Shown piece after piece: positions 18,422 to 27,885 of a stretch of DNA of 64,000 nt. A program made the position numbers and the translations under genes. Position 1 is the first letter of the stretch, and each line of letters begins with the position of its first letter. The stretch is from Chitinophagaceae bacterium C216 (GTDB lineage: Bacteria; Bacteroidota; Bacteroidia; Chitinophagales; Chitinophagaceae), in assembly GCA_028485475.2 (NCBI GenBank), contig CP144143.1, positions 2,790,001 to 2,854,000 on the forward strand, given 5' to 3'. The notes under the pieces were generated by a model. It ran no database searches. It was not told the origin of the DNA and worked only from the letters and a program-made list of their open reading frames with translations.

Positions 18422-19297
18422 ATGGCAAAAGTAAAAGTCGGTCTGGTACAGATGAGCTGTACCGCAGATAAGCAGGCAAATCTGAATAAAGCTATTGAAA
18501 AAATAAAAGAAGCTGCTTCCAAAGGGGCGCAAATTGTATGCCTACAGGAGCTTTTTACTTCTTTATATTTCTGCGATGTAGAAGATTATGAGAATTTCAA
18601 ATTGGCCGAGCCTATTCCCGGCCCCTCTACTGAAACATTGCAGCAAGTAGCCAAAGAATTGGGTGTTGTAATCATTGCCTCTCTTTTCGAAAAAAGAACA
18701 GAAGGTATATACCACAACACCACGGCCGTGCTGGATGCAGATGGAAGCTACCTTGGAAAATACCGCAAAATGCACATCCCGGATGATCCGGCTTATTACG
18801 AAAAATTCTACTTTACCCCGGGCGACCTGGGTTATAAAGTTTTCAAAACCCAATTTGCTACCATCGGCGTATTAATATGCTGGGATCAGTGGTATCCAGA
18901 AGCAGCAAGAATCACAGCGCTCATGGGTGCCCAAATTCTGTTCTACCCGACTGCTATTGGTTGGGCTGCCGAACAGGATGAAGAAACCAACAAAGACCAG
19001 TACAATGCTTGGCAAACTATTCAGCGGGGTCATGCCGTAGCAAATGGTATTCCTGTGGTAAGTGTAAACCGCGTAGGCTATGAGCAGAACGGCGCCATGA
19101 AGTTCTGGGGTGGAAGCTTTGTAGCCAATGGGCAGGGTAAATTGCTTTATTTGGCATCTCACGACCAAGAAGAAACTGAAGTTGTAGAATTGGATCTGAG
19201 GGAAGCAGACAGCTTTAGAGTGCATTGGCCATTCCTCCGAGACAGAAGAATCGACTCTTATCATCCCATTACCAAGAGATTTCTTGATGAGGAATAA
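18422..19297 (+). CDS. aguB: N-carbamoylputrescine amidase
   Basis: A 291-residue nitrilase-superfamily amidohydrolase. The start is set at the ATG that gives MAKVKVGLVQMSC; an upstream TTG at 18383 would add 13 residues unlike the family. The catalytic triad is visible: E43 (CLQELFTSLYF), K116 (YRKMHIPDD) and C153 (LICWDQWYPEAAR). It hydrolyses N-carbamoylputrescine to putrescine, CO2 and ammonia. The aguA gene for the preceding step follows after 167 bases on the same strand, which supports this specificity over other nitrilase functions. Confidence 0.93.
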   Translation: MAKVKVGLVQMSCTADKQANLNKAIEKIKEAASKGAQIVCLQELFTSLYFCDVEDYENFKLAEPIPGPSTETLQQVAKELGVVIIASLFEKRTEGIYHNTTAVLDADGSYLGKYRKMHIPDDPAYYEKFYFTPGDLGYKVFKTQFATIGVLICWDQWYPEAARITALMGAQILFYPTAIGWAAEQDEETNKDQYNAWQTIQRGHAVANGIPVVSVNRVGYEQNGAMKFWGGSFVANGQGKLLYLASHDQEETEVVELDLREADSFRVHWPFLRDRRIDSYHPITKRFLDEE

Positions 19298-19464
19298 TCT
19301 TACCGGAAAATACTAATGCTATAAAGAATAGAATGTAAGCCACGCAGTGTGCAAGATTGGATACTGTTTTGATAATAGTATGCCCAATCCTAAAGCTCCT
19401 GCAAAACTGGCCTATAACTTTAAAGCGCTATTGAAAACATCAGACAATTAAACGTATTAAATAA

Positions 19465-20550
19465 ATGAATTCAAACAATTCCGAACTGCAGCCCTCCACG
19501 GAAGCAACATTTGTTCCCAAACAACTGGGATATTTCTTCCCTGCCGAATGGCATCCGCACGAAGCGACCTGGCTAAGCTGGCCTCATAAAGAAGCTTCTT
19601 GGCCCGGTAAGATTCATACTATTTATCCTTACTATGCGCATTTTGTAAAAGAACTGGCGAAAAGCGAAATCGTAAGGATCAATGTGGCCGATGAAGCAAT
19701 GAAGAATTTTGCCATTAGGCATTTGCAAAAGCAGGAAGTAGATTTGAACAAGGTTGAATTTTATTATCATCCTACCAATGATGCGTGGTGCAGGGATCAT
19801 GGTCCGGCTTTTCTTATTAATCCCGCTGCAGCAGGTTCTAAAAAAATTATTGTAGACTGGGGATATAACGCCTGGGGGGACAAATATCCTCCCTATGATT
19901 TGGACGATGATATTCCTACAAAGATTGCACGTCACTTCAAATTGCCGGTAGTATATCCCGGTATCGTAATGGAAGGTGGTTCCGTAGAATTTAACGGGAA
20001 AGGTACCGTTCTTACTTCTACCTGTTGCTTACTGAACGAAAATCGCAATCCGCATCTGAATCAGGAGCAGATTGAAAATTATCTGTATAACTATTATGGT
20101 GCTGAACAGGTATTATGGGTAGATGAAGGTATTGTGGGAGATGATACCGACGGACACATTGATGATACTATCCGATTCGTGAATGAGGATACCGTACTCA
20201 CTGTGGTGGAGGAAAACAAAAACGATGAAAACTATGAGCTGCTTCAAAACAATCTGAAAAAGCTAAAGCAAATGCGGCTGCTCAATGGGAAGCAACTCAA
20301 CATTATAGAACTTCCTATGCCTGATCCCGTGATTTATGAAGACCAACGATTACCGGCATCTTATGCCAATTTTTATATATGCAATAAATCGGTAATCGTG
20401 CCCACCTATCGTTGTAAAAACGACGAAAAGGCATTGAGAATTATACAGGAGCAGTTCAAGGATAGAACTGTTGTAGGCATTGACTCTACTGAAATTATAT
20501 GGGGTCTGGGAAGTTTCCACTGCCTTAGCCAACAGGAACCTGCTGTATAA
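19465..20550 (+). CDS. aguA: Agmatine deiminase
   Basis: A 361-residue member of the peptidyl-arginine-deiminase-like family. Conserved segments are the start GYFFPAEWHPHEATWLSWPH, DAWCRDHGPAFLIN, the glycine-rich VMEGGSVEFNGKGT, DDTDGHIDD (catalytic His) and the nucleophile C353 in GLGSFHCLSQQEP close to the C-terminus. It converts agmatine to N-carbamoylputrescine, the substrate of AguB. Together the two genes give an arginine-derived route to putrescine. It ends 36 bases before the convergent uvrA gene. Confidence 0.94.
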   Translation: MNSNNSELQPSTEATFVPKQLGYFFPAEWHPHEATWLSWPHKEASWPGKIHTIYPYYAHFVKELAKSEIVRINVADEAMKNFAIRHLQKQEVDLNKVEFYYHPTNDAWCRDHGPAFLINPAAAGSKKIIVDWGYNAWGDKYPPYDLDDDIPTKIARHFKLPVVYPGIVMEGGSVEFNGKGTVLTSTCCLLNENRNPHLNQEQIENYLYNYYGAEQVLWVDEGIVGDDTDGHIDDTIRFVNEDTVLTVVEENKNDENYELLQNNLKKLKQMRLLNGKQLNIIELPMPDPVIYEDQRLPASYANFYICNKSVIVPTYRCKNDEKALRIIQEQFKDRTVVGIDSTEIIWGLGSFHCLSQQEPAV

Positions 20551-20586
20551 AGATCTATATTATTTAAAGCGAATTCAAAGAGGGTC

Positions 20587-23418
20587 TTACAGATATTTTG
20601 CGGTATGACTCTCTTTTACTTTTTTAATATCTGCAGGTTTTCCGGCAAACACTACTGCTCCCCCACCGTCTCCGGCTTCAGGGCCCAGGTCAATTAACCA
20701 GTCTGCGCTCTTAATCACATCCGTATTATGCTCAATTACAATAATGGAATGCCCCTGTTCTATGAGTGCATCAAATGAAGCCAGCAGTTTTTTAATATCA
20801 TGAAAATGCAGGCCTGTAGTAGGCTCGTCGAAGATGAATAATATTTTGTTACTATTTCTACCCTTTCCTAAAAAAGAAGCCAGCTTCACACGTTGCGCTT
20901 CGCCACCTGAGAGCGTATCAGAGGATTGACCCAACTTAATATATCCTAAACCCACATCGCTTAAAGGCTGAATAGCTTTAGCAATTGCATCAGATATCGG
21001 TGCGAAAAATTCGATAGCCTCATCTACACTCATCTCCAAAACATCGTGAATATTCTTTCCGTTAACCTGTACTTCCAGTACTTCGTCCTTAAAACGTTTA
21101 CCCACGCAACTTTCGCATACCAGATGTACATCTGCCAAGAATTGCATTTCAATAACCTGCTCACCCTCGCCTTTACAAGTATCGCATCTACCTCCATCTA
21201 CATTAAATGAAAAATGCTTAGGCTGAAAACCCCGCATCTTACTTAATGGCTGTTTTGCAAAAAGATCGCGTATTTCATCATAGGCCTTGATGTAAGTAAC
21301 CGGATTACTACGTGAGGACTTACCGATAGGATTCTGATCTATCAGTTCTATTTGTTGTATACTATCTACATCTCCTTTAATAGCCTTGTGAAATCCTACT
21401 TTCTCTCCTGTAAACTCTCCTTTAATTTTTTGTAGCGCAGGATAGAGTATTTGTTTAACCAATGTCGTTTTACCACTGCCGCTTACTCCGCTCACTACAC
21501 ATAATACATTCAGCGGAAATTCGACGGTAATATCTTTCAAATTATTGTGGCGTGCACCTTCTACAATAATAGACCGCGTCCATTTTCTTACCGTTTTAGG
21601 CGGTACAATTGATAGTGCCCCGCTGAGATATTTACCTGTGAGACTTTGAGGATTTTTGATGAGGGTTTTATAATCGCCTTCCGCCACTACTTCTCCTCCT
21701 AAGTGCGAAGCCAAAGGCCCCATATCAATAATATGATCGGCTTGCCTCATCATCATTTCATCGTGTTCCACCACTACAACGGTATTGTTCAGATCCCGCA
21801 GTTCCTTTAAAACTTTTATCAGGTTATCCGTATCTCTCGAATGCAGGCCAATGGAAGGCTCATCCAAAATGTAAAGCGAGTCGGTAAGATTGCTTCCCAA
21901 ACTACGTGTTAATTGAATACGTTGACTTTCGCCGCCACTCAACGTGTTAGCCACACGATTCATTGTCAGATATCCCAATCCCACTTTAATGAGCGTATCG
22001 AGCCTACTATGTATTTCAATTAAAATACGCTTGGCGACTTCCTGCTTATGTGCCGACAATTTTAATTTATCGAACCACGCCTTCAAATCTTTTGCAGGCA
22101 TTTCGCAAAGCTCACCTATATGCTTACCTCCAACTTTTACATACAAAGCTTCCTTACGAAGGCGATAGCCATTACAATCGGGACAGGTAGTTCTTCCACG
22201 ATAACGACTCAGCAATACGCGGTACTGCACCTTGTAAAGATTTTGTTCTACTTCTTTGAAGAAATCATTAATACCGCCGGGCGTCTTCCATAAATAATTA
22301 TACTGCTCTTTAGTTAAGTCGGCAATGGGTTTATGAATCGGAAAACCATCCTTAGAAGCATGTCTAATGAAATAGTCTTTCCATTTACCCAGTTTCTCGC
22401 CTTTCCATGGTGCTACGGCTCCTTCAAACACACTTAGCCTTTTATCGGGAATAACCAAATCTTCATCAATGCCCAATACTAGACTGAACCCTTCGCAGGT
22501 AGGACATGCACCTAATGGATTATTGAAGGAAAATAAGTTCGGTTGCGGCTCTTCAAATACCATCCCGTCTAGCTCGAATCGATTATTAAAATGTAGCAGT
22601 TTTTTCTTTCCTTTTTGAGGAATTACTTCGGCATATACATCGCCTTCGCCCTCATAAAAAGCAGTACCAACAGAGTCACTCAGACGATGCAAATCATCTT
22701 CGTCAAAATCTTTTACTACTAGACGATCTATCAGTATATATACTCGATTACCCTGTTTTGATTTAGCAGCGGGCACTTCTTTCCTCAATGCAGCATCATC
22801 CAATTCCAACAACTCTTCAATTCGTTTCACCGCCATACCTTCTTCACCTTCCTCATCCACTGCAATGCGGCTGAAACCTTTCTGCATTAAAATATTTAAC
22901 TCTTCCCTTACTTCTCTGTTTTGATGTTGTTTAAATTTTACTAGGATAAATACTTTATCCCCCTGATTTAATTTTTTCAGTGCCTCTATTACATCGCCAA
23001 TATCATCCTTGCGAACTTCCTGTCCCGATATTGGAGAAATAGTGGAGCCCACCCGGGCAAACAACAACCGCAAATAATCGTAAATCTCCGTCATCGTCCC
23101 TACAGTACTACGCGGTGTACGGGTAATTACTTTTTGCTCGATAGCAATTGCCGGACACAAACCTTTGATGTAATCCACATCGGGCTTGTTCATTCTGTTT
23201 AAAAACTGACGAGCATAGGCACTTAAACTCTCTGCATACTTGCGCTGCCCTTCTGCATAGAGGGTGTCAATGGTTAGAGAGGACTTTCCGGAGCCGGATA
23301 CACCTGTTACTACTATTAATTTATTTCGCGGAAAACTTACAGTAACGTTTTTGAGGTTATGGACCCGTGCTCCTTTTACTATAATATCGCCTTCTTTTTT
23401 TACCTTGTTCAATTCCAT
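20587..23418 (-). CDS. uvrA: Excinuclease ABC subunit A
   Basis: A 943-residue DNA-repair ATPase of normal UvrA length. Two ABC modules are visible, each with Walker A ([12 protein letters not shown] near residue 40; [12 protein letters not shown] near 640) and the signatures [19 protein letters not shown] and [19 protein letters not shown]. Cys pairs of the zinc modules are CPTC/CPDC in the first half and CDTC/CESC in the second. It detects bulky lesions in nucleotide excision repair together with UvrB. It is divergent from the sigma-factor gene at 23704. Confidence 0.97.
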   Translation of the reverse strand: MELNKVKKEGDIIVKGARVHNLKNVTVSFPRNKLIVVTGVSGSGKSSLTIDTLYAEGQRKYAESLSAYARQFLNRMNKPDVDYIKGLCPAIAIEQKVITRTPRSTVGTMTEIYDYLRLLFARVGSTISPISGQEVRKDDIGDVIEALKKLNQGDKVFILVKFKQHQNREVREELNILMQKGFSRIAVDEEGEEGMAVKRIEELLELDDAALRKEVPAAKSKQGNRVYILIDRLVVKDFDEDDLHRLSDSVGTAFYEGEGDVYAEVIPQKGKKKLLHFNNRFELDGMVFEEPQPNLFSFNNPLGACPTCEGFSLVLGIDEDLVIPDKRLSVFEGAVAPWKGEKLGKWKDYFIRHASKDGFPIHKPIADLTKEQYNYLWKTPGGINDFFKEVEQNLYKVQYRVLLSRYRGRTTCPDCNGYRLRKEALYVKVGGKHIGELCEMPAKDLKAWFDKLKLSAHKQEVAKRILIEIHSRLDTLIKVGLGYLTMNRVANTLSGGESQRIQLTRSLGSNLTDSLYILDEPSIGLHSRDTDNLIKVLKELRDLNNTVVVVEHDEMMMRQADHIIDMGPLASHLGGEVVAEGDYKTLIKNPQSLTGKYLSGALSIVPPKTVRKWTRSIIVEGARHNNLKDITVEFPLNVLCVVSGVSGSGKTTLVKQILYPALQKIKGEFTGEKVGFHKAIKGDVDSIQQIELIDQNPIGKSSRSNPVTYIKAYDEIRDLFAKQPLSKMRGFQPKHFSFNVDGGRCDTCKGEGEQVIEMQFLADVHLVCESCVGKRFKDEVLEVQVNGKNIHDVLEMSVDEAIEFFAPISDAIAKAIQPLSDVGLGYIKLGQSSDTLSGGEAQRVKLASFLGKGRNSNKILFIFDEPTTGLHFHDIKKLLASFDALIEQGHSIIVIEHNTDVIKSADWLIDLGPEAGDGGGAVVFAGKPADIKKVKESHTAKYL

Positions 23419-23448
23419 TAATTAATGCTGATATAATCGCCGAGGTCA

Positions 23449-23456
23449 CAAAAGTA
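23449..23456 (-). promoter_or_regulatory. Candidate -7 element for uvrA
   Basis: On the minus strand TACTTTTG matches TAnnTTTG, 30 bases before the uvrA start. No clear -33 partner and no obvious LexA-type box were seen. Confidence 0.35.
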
Positions 23457-23703
23457 GCTTCAAATTTGCTTGTTCTGAACGTTATTGTGCTGTAATTTTT
23501 CTATTTTCGCAGCATTCACCCCTGCGGTGGAACAGAGCTAAAATAGTATATGATAATCAATTATTTATAATTCATATCGGTTAATTTTAACAAAATTTTT
23601 AACAGTTTTGGGGATTTTTTTTAGTGTTTTGCAGAAGCTTAGAGTAAAATTTTCTTAACCGAAATTAAAGTAAAGAACATTTAACCTGGTATTCTCTTAA
23701 GTA

Positions 23704-24273
23704 ATGACAGCGTATATCAAAAAAAGCGATAACGAGCTAATACATCTATTCGCAAACGGTCATGAATCAGCCCTTGATTCATTGCTGGAGAGATATAAGG
23801 ACAAATTGTTCAATGCTATCCTGTACATCGTAAAAGACAAATACCACGCCGAAGACATTTCTCAGGATGTGTTTATAAAAATTATTGAAACCCTCAAAAA
23901 CGGAAAATATAAAGAGGAAGGAAAATTTTTACCTTGGGCTATGCGCATTGCCCACAATCTTTGCGTAGACTATTTTAGAAAATTGAAGCGTTTCCCCTTT
24001 GCCAAAAGCAGTACAGATAATGAAATTTTGGACACCCTGAACTGTCCTGATCAAAATGTAGAAGATAAAATTATCAAAGCTCAAAGTGTGGGGAAAGCCA
24101 AGGATTTATTGGAAAAATTACCCGAAGAACAACGAGAGGTGATCATTCTGAGACATTTTGCCAATCTAAGCTTTAAGGAAATAGCAGAAATTACCGGATG
24201 CAGCATCAATACCGCTTTAGGGAGAATGAGGTATGGACTCATCAATCTTCGAAAATTAATGATAGGTAAATAA
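23704..24273 (+). CDS. ECF-like RNA polymerase sigma factor
   Basis: A 189-residue sigma-70 family protein. Region 2 spans about residues 20-95 (LLERYKDKLFNAILYIVKDK, AEDISQDVFIKIIETL, FLPWAMRIAHNLCVDYFRK) and region 4 about 135-185 (LPEEQREVIILRHFANLSFK, EIAEITGCSINTALGRMRYG). Regions 1 and 3 are missing, as in ECF factors. No anti-sigma or FecR-like gene sits beside it, so its control is unknown. It is not next to a SusC gene that it might drive. It is divergent from uvrA; the next plus-strand signal is the terminator at 24452. Confidence 0.92.
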   Translation: MTAYIKKSDNELIHLFANGHESALDSLLERYKDKLFNAILYIVKDKYHAEDISQDVFIKIIETLKNGKYKEEGKFLPWAMRIAHNLCVDYFRKLKRFPFAKSSTDNEILDTLNCPDQNVEDKIIKAQSVGKAKDLLEKLPEEQREVIILRHFANLSFKEIAEITGCSINTALGRMRYGLINLRKLMIGK

Positions 24274-24451
24274 TTTCATCAACCTACCGGAATTAACAGA
24301 ACTTATACAATATCCCGACTAAGGAATCGTTATTATTGCGACAAAGATATTGTCATCTTGTATTTCCGTTGGGACTAAGATATTCGATTTACCTTTTCCG
24401 AATATTCTTGCCGAATACCAATCGGTTAATACAGGGTGACGACTAGATTAC

Positions 24452-24480
24452 ACCGCTTCTCATTAAGGAAGCGGTTTTTT
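24452..24480 (+). terminator. Rho-independent terminator 178 bases after the sigma-factor gene
   Basis: ACCGCTTC (24452-24459) pairs with GAAGCGGT (24468-24475), followed by a T run to 24480. The T run is on the plus strand, so it ends transcripts coming from the sigma gene rather than from lacI. The 24274-24451 stretch before it holds no reading frame I can support. Confidence 0.85.
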
Positions 24481-25495
24481 AATACATAATAAGTCTGCAT
24501 GGTATGCGCATGTGTTGTGCAGGTCTTTCCTCCTCAAGTTCTTTATCGTTGTGCTCAATATTTTCAAAAATCAATTCTGCAGCCTTTTCGCCCATTCTAA
24601 AAGAATTTTCATCAATAGCAGCAATGGGCTTGTAATCGAGATATTGTATTAGTGGAAGGTTTCCAAACCCAACAACCTCGGTTTTTTCCAGCTGCTGGGA
24701 AAACTCCTGTTTAAGAATTTTGATGACATCCAGGCTAATATAATTTTTAAAAGTAAAAAAAGCGGTAGGCGGATTGTCCAATTGCATCAATCTTCTCACA
24801 GCAGCATAAGTCTGTTCTGGCGAAAGATCTACTTCTTCTACTAAAGCAGGATCAAAAGACACTTTATATTTCATCAAAGCATCCACATAACCGTTGTATC
24901 GTTGTATGCTAGTCTTTAAAAATGAAGGCCCCATCAAATGAGCAATACGCTTATGCCCGCGCTTTAACAAATATTCCACAGCTTTTTTCGCACCTCCAAC
25001 ATTGTCGGTAGAAACATAATCATACTCTTGTTCCGAAAAATAACGAGCAAAAAATACAAAAGGGATCCCCGCATAAGTTAGTCGTTGGAACCGCTCTACA
25101 TTTTTTGTGTTTTTTGAAACGGTAATAATGGCCCCATCCACACGATTTTTAATCATGTTTTCTATCAGCTTTTCCTCAATGTCGGCATCCTCATGTGTCT
25201 GCGAAACGATTACATTATAGTTTTTTTTGCTGGCAACTTTCTCAATTCCATTTACCGCAAGCACATAAAACTGATCAAGTAGATCAGGTACAATAACTCC
25301 TAAGGTATACGACTTGCTCTGTTTAAAGTGCCTAGCTGCCTCATTAGGAATATAATTCCACTCCTTGGCAAGCTTTTTTACACGCTCTTTGGTTAAGGCA
25401 CTTATCAACGGATTATCATTAAGCGCCTTAGAAACCGTTGATACAGACATATTTAGCCGCTTGGCTATGTCTTTAATTGTAACTCCCTTTTTCAC
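24479..25495 (-). CDS. LacI-family transcriptional regulator of the carbohydrate locus
   Basis: A 338-residue repressor/activator. Residues 3-24 form the LacI helix-turn-helix (VTIKDIAKRLNMSVSTVSKA), with the hinge near residue 50, followed by a periplasmic-binding-protein-like sensor domain from YTLGVIVPDLLDQF. The start codon is GTG at 25495; the ATG overlapping it is out of frame and runs straight into TGA, while the first in-frame ATG lies inside the HTH. The gene is divergent from the decayed SusC gene across a region with one of four identical CG-centred palindromic operators (25653-25668). Those operators also lie before two SusC operons and the oxidoreductase operon, so this is very likely their common regulator. 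The ligand is unknown, probably a sugar derivative. Confidence 0.93.
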   Translation of the reverse strand: MKKGVTIKDIAKRLNMSVSTVSKALNDNPLISALTKERVKKLAKEWNYIPNEAARHFKQSKSYTLGVIVPDLLDQFYVLAVNGIEKVASKKNYNVIVSQTHEDADIEEKLIENMIKNRVDGAIITVSKNTKNVERFQRLTYAGIPFVFFARYFSEQEYDYVSTDNVGGAKKAVEYLLKRGHKRIAHLMGPSFLKTSIQRYNGYVDALMKYKVSFDPALVEEVDLSPEQTYAAVRRLMQLDNPPTAFFTFKNYISLDVIKILKQEFSQQLEKTEVVGFGNLPLIQYLDYKPIAAIDENSFRMGEKAAELIFENIEHNDKELEEERPAQHMRIPCRLIMY

Positions 25496-25887
25496 ATTTG
25501 AAATATAATCATTTTTTCGACACGATACTATATTCCGAATAAATAAAAAAGCACACTACTTACCACTACTCTACACCGCATACTTAGACGTTACCAACGC
25601 AAAAAGGTTGATGCACACTTGAAAAATGCCTTAAGAAGAAATTTTACAAACAATTTCAAACGTTGTAACAGACTTTTTTGCGCCAAGCATTTTTAATGAG
25701 TGATTGTATTCTCTACTTTTACAGTGAATGATTGCTTAGACGAAATTATTGCTGTGCTATAATGAAAAGTATTAACCTAAAAAGTTAATACCATGCCAGA
25801 GGGACTGAGAAGCTGCTTATTTGCATTATAAAAACTGCAATTCCATTTAGAAGTATTGTATTGCCATAGCTATAACTCATAACATCT
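25496..25887. other. Divergent regulatory region between lacI and the decayed susC
   Basis: This 392-base non-coding gap holds the operator at 25653-25668, a possible -7 element TACTTTTA at 25714-25721, the leader word GATTGCT at 25730-25736 (shared with the intact susC leader), and a small hairpin GTATTAAC/GTTAATAC at 25769-25776 and 25784-25791. No reading frame in it looks real. Confidence 0.6.
25653..25668. promoter_or_regulatory. LacI-type operator, copy 1 (lacI / decayed susC)
   Basis: ATTTCAAACGTTGTAA, an imperfect palindrome around a central AACGTT with the central CG typical of LacI-family operators. It is identical over 16 bases to the sites at 28807, 36755 and 42087, and over 20 bases (25649-25668) to the second copy. 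Lying between the divergent genes, it probably also serves autoregulation of lacI. Confidence 0.8.
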
Positions 25888-27240
25888 ATGACTAGTTATT
25901 CCTTTAAAACAAAACAAAAGTACCTTATACTACTTGCATTGTGCAATCTTGCAATATACATCGCTATTGCCCAAACCCCGCAAAACAAAAATGACGATGT
26001 AATAAATGCCACTTATCAAAGATTATTTAATGAAGACAGTATTGTGTTGCTGCATAAAGAAATGCCTAAAGAGCGCCTACTGCAGGCGACAGCAACTGTG
26101 TATACGCCTCAACTAATCACTACCCCATCCCCCTCTTTCCTTCAGGCATTACCGGGAAGGTTATCAGGACTATACACCAGACAACGTAGTGGATTTCAAG
26201 ATACAGACAATCCCACCGGTATCATTGATTTTAAAATTAGGGGACAAATACCGATAATATTGGTGGATGGTGTGCCTAGAGATTTTGCATCCATAGATCC
26301 CGAGTCGATCGAAGCTATCACCATTTTAAAAGATGCTCCCGCAACCGTAATGTATGGACAACGTTCTTCCAAAAACATTATTCTGGTTACAACCAAGCGC
26401 CCCACGACCCAGCCTTTCCAGATGTCCGTTACGGCCCAAAGGGGTATTCAGGATTTTCTAACCAGGTCCAAGCCCTTGTCTGCTGCGGATTACGCAATAC
26501 TCTACAATGAAGCCCGCAACAACGATGGACAGCTACCTGTATATTCTGCCAGTGATATTCTAGCTTACCAAAACGGCTCTGATCCACTTTTTCATCCAGA
26601 CAATGATTATAAAAAATATTTCCTCAATAAAAACGCCGCGCTGGACAGATACAATGTGAATATTCAAAGCGGCAACCAGATAGCAGCTTTTTACGTTGCA
26701 TTGGATTATCAGAGAGAGGGAGGCTTTTTCAATACTGCTGATATCAATTCCTACAATACTAACACAGGTACAGATCGATACATTGTACGTTCCAACGTGA
26801 AAGTACAATTAAATAAATCTTTGAATGTAGGATTAAATATTTTTGGTCGTATACAAAACGCCAATCAACCCGGCGCTACTACAACCAATGTCTTCAATGC
26901 CATTACATTTACCCCGGCCAATGCTTACAGCATTTTCAATCCAGATGGATCATTAGGGGGCAATGACAACTTCTCCAATAATATTTATGGAATGCTAAAT
27001 CATTCTGGCTATTACAAGTCCACACTCCGTGATTTATCCAGTGATATAGAAATCACTCAAAAGTTAGATGCTTGGCTGAAAGGGTTGTGGATTAAAGGAA
27101 ATTTATCTTACAATAATACTGTCGATCAAACTGTAAACCGCTCTAAGAACTTTGCTACATACAGATTAAGTATTGCATCTGGGGCACCGGTATATACCCA
27201 AATCGGTACTCATTTCTTCCCAAACATTAGCATCATCTAG
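25888..27240 (+). pseudogene. Truncated SusC-like TonB-dependent receptor (N-terminal 450 residues)
   Basis: The 450-codon frame has a signal-peptide-like start (YLILLALCNLAIYIAIAQ) and a SusC plug domain: FLQALPGRLSGLYTRQRSG, IILVDGVPRDFASIDPESIE, AITILKDAPATVMYGQRS and ILVTTKRP. It has the first barrel strands and then stops; intact SusC proteins here are about 1046 residues. The usual N-terminal carboxypeptidase-regulatory-like domain is also missing. Downstream the next frame encodes the tail of an unrelated DNRLRE-domain protein, so a deletion joined the two near 27205-27220. No SusD follows. It still carries an operator upstream. I regard it as a decayed receptor, although the truncated frame may be expressed. 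Confidence 0.85.
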
Positions 27241-27772
27241 TGCATATGTAATGAGCGGCATGTATCAAAAACATTCCTTTCATAATGAAAAAATATTAAA
27301 AGTACAATTGGATGCATCGCAGCCTAATAATAATGCAGTATCCTATGCTTATTTTGACTTCGATAAAACCGCTGCTCAAAAAGCTGATCTTATCTTACTA
27401 AAAGTAAAAGGACATACCAACAAAACCACCGCACCATACAGAATACATGTATATGGAATAAGAACCGACAAATGGAACAGTAAAACTCTTAACTGGAATA
27501 ATGCCCTTTTATTAGACGACACCGAAGCTTTAATAAATAGTGCCGCAGAAGAAGTTTTTGTTGCCGGAGAGATAGCATTTACAAATAAAGAAAAAACGCA
27601 CTATCTTGACATCACAAACCTTGCAAAAAAATATACTGCCCAAGGTTTTACGTTTGTGTTTATAAGAGAAACTCGACAGCTGGGTGACGATGAAGACAAA
27701 GGCTACTACGTTAATATAAGCAATCAATCAGATAATAAACCGGAATTGATTTATTGGATAAAAAAACAATAA
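27206..27772 (+). pseudogene. C-terminal fragment of a DNRLRE/CBM96-type secreted protein
   Basis: From about 27206 a frame shifted relative to the SusC fragment reads SSQTLASSSAYVMSGMYQKH, a typical DNRLRE-domain beginning, followed by AYFDFDKTAAQKADLILLKV, RIHVYGIRTDKWNSKTLNWN, YLDITNLAKKYTAQGFTFVF and a C-terminal KPELIYWIKKQ. Such domains sit at the C-terminus of secreted polysaccharide-active proteins and bind carbohydrate. The frame is open to 27173, but those codons overlap SusC in another frame and are meaningless. The catalytic part that should precede it is gone, so this is the far end of the same deletion. An ATG at 27251 could start a short product, but there is no signal peptide. 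Confidence 0.75.
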
Positions 27773-27885
27773 AGATTAAAAACAATAAATGGTATTATAC
27801 GTTATTTTAAATTAGCTGTTAAATAGCATGAAAGCCCAAGAAAACATAGCAAACAATATTAATTAACAATTAACATAGAGTATTT

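Noticed and set aside
25588-25608. CGTTACCAACG palindrome between lacI and the decayed susC as a second operator
   Set aside because: It has a different core and spacing from the four matching operators and occurs once.
25769-25791. Hairpin GTATTAAC/GTTAATAC before the decayed susC as a terminator or attenuator
   Set aside because: The stem is AT-rich and no T run follows; mentioned only as part of the leader.
27173-27250. ATG at 27173 as a true start of the DNRLRE-domain protein
   Set aside because: The first codons overlap the SusC frame out of phase and encode no signal peptide; the domain homology begins only near 27215.
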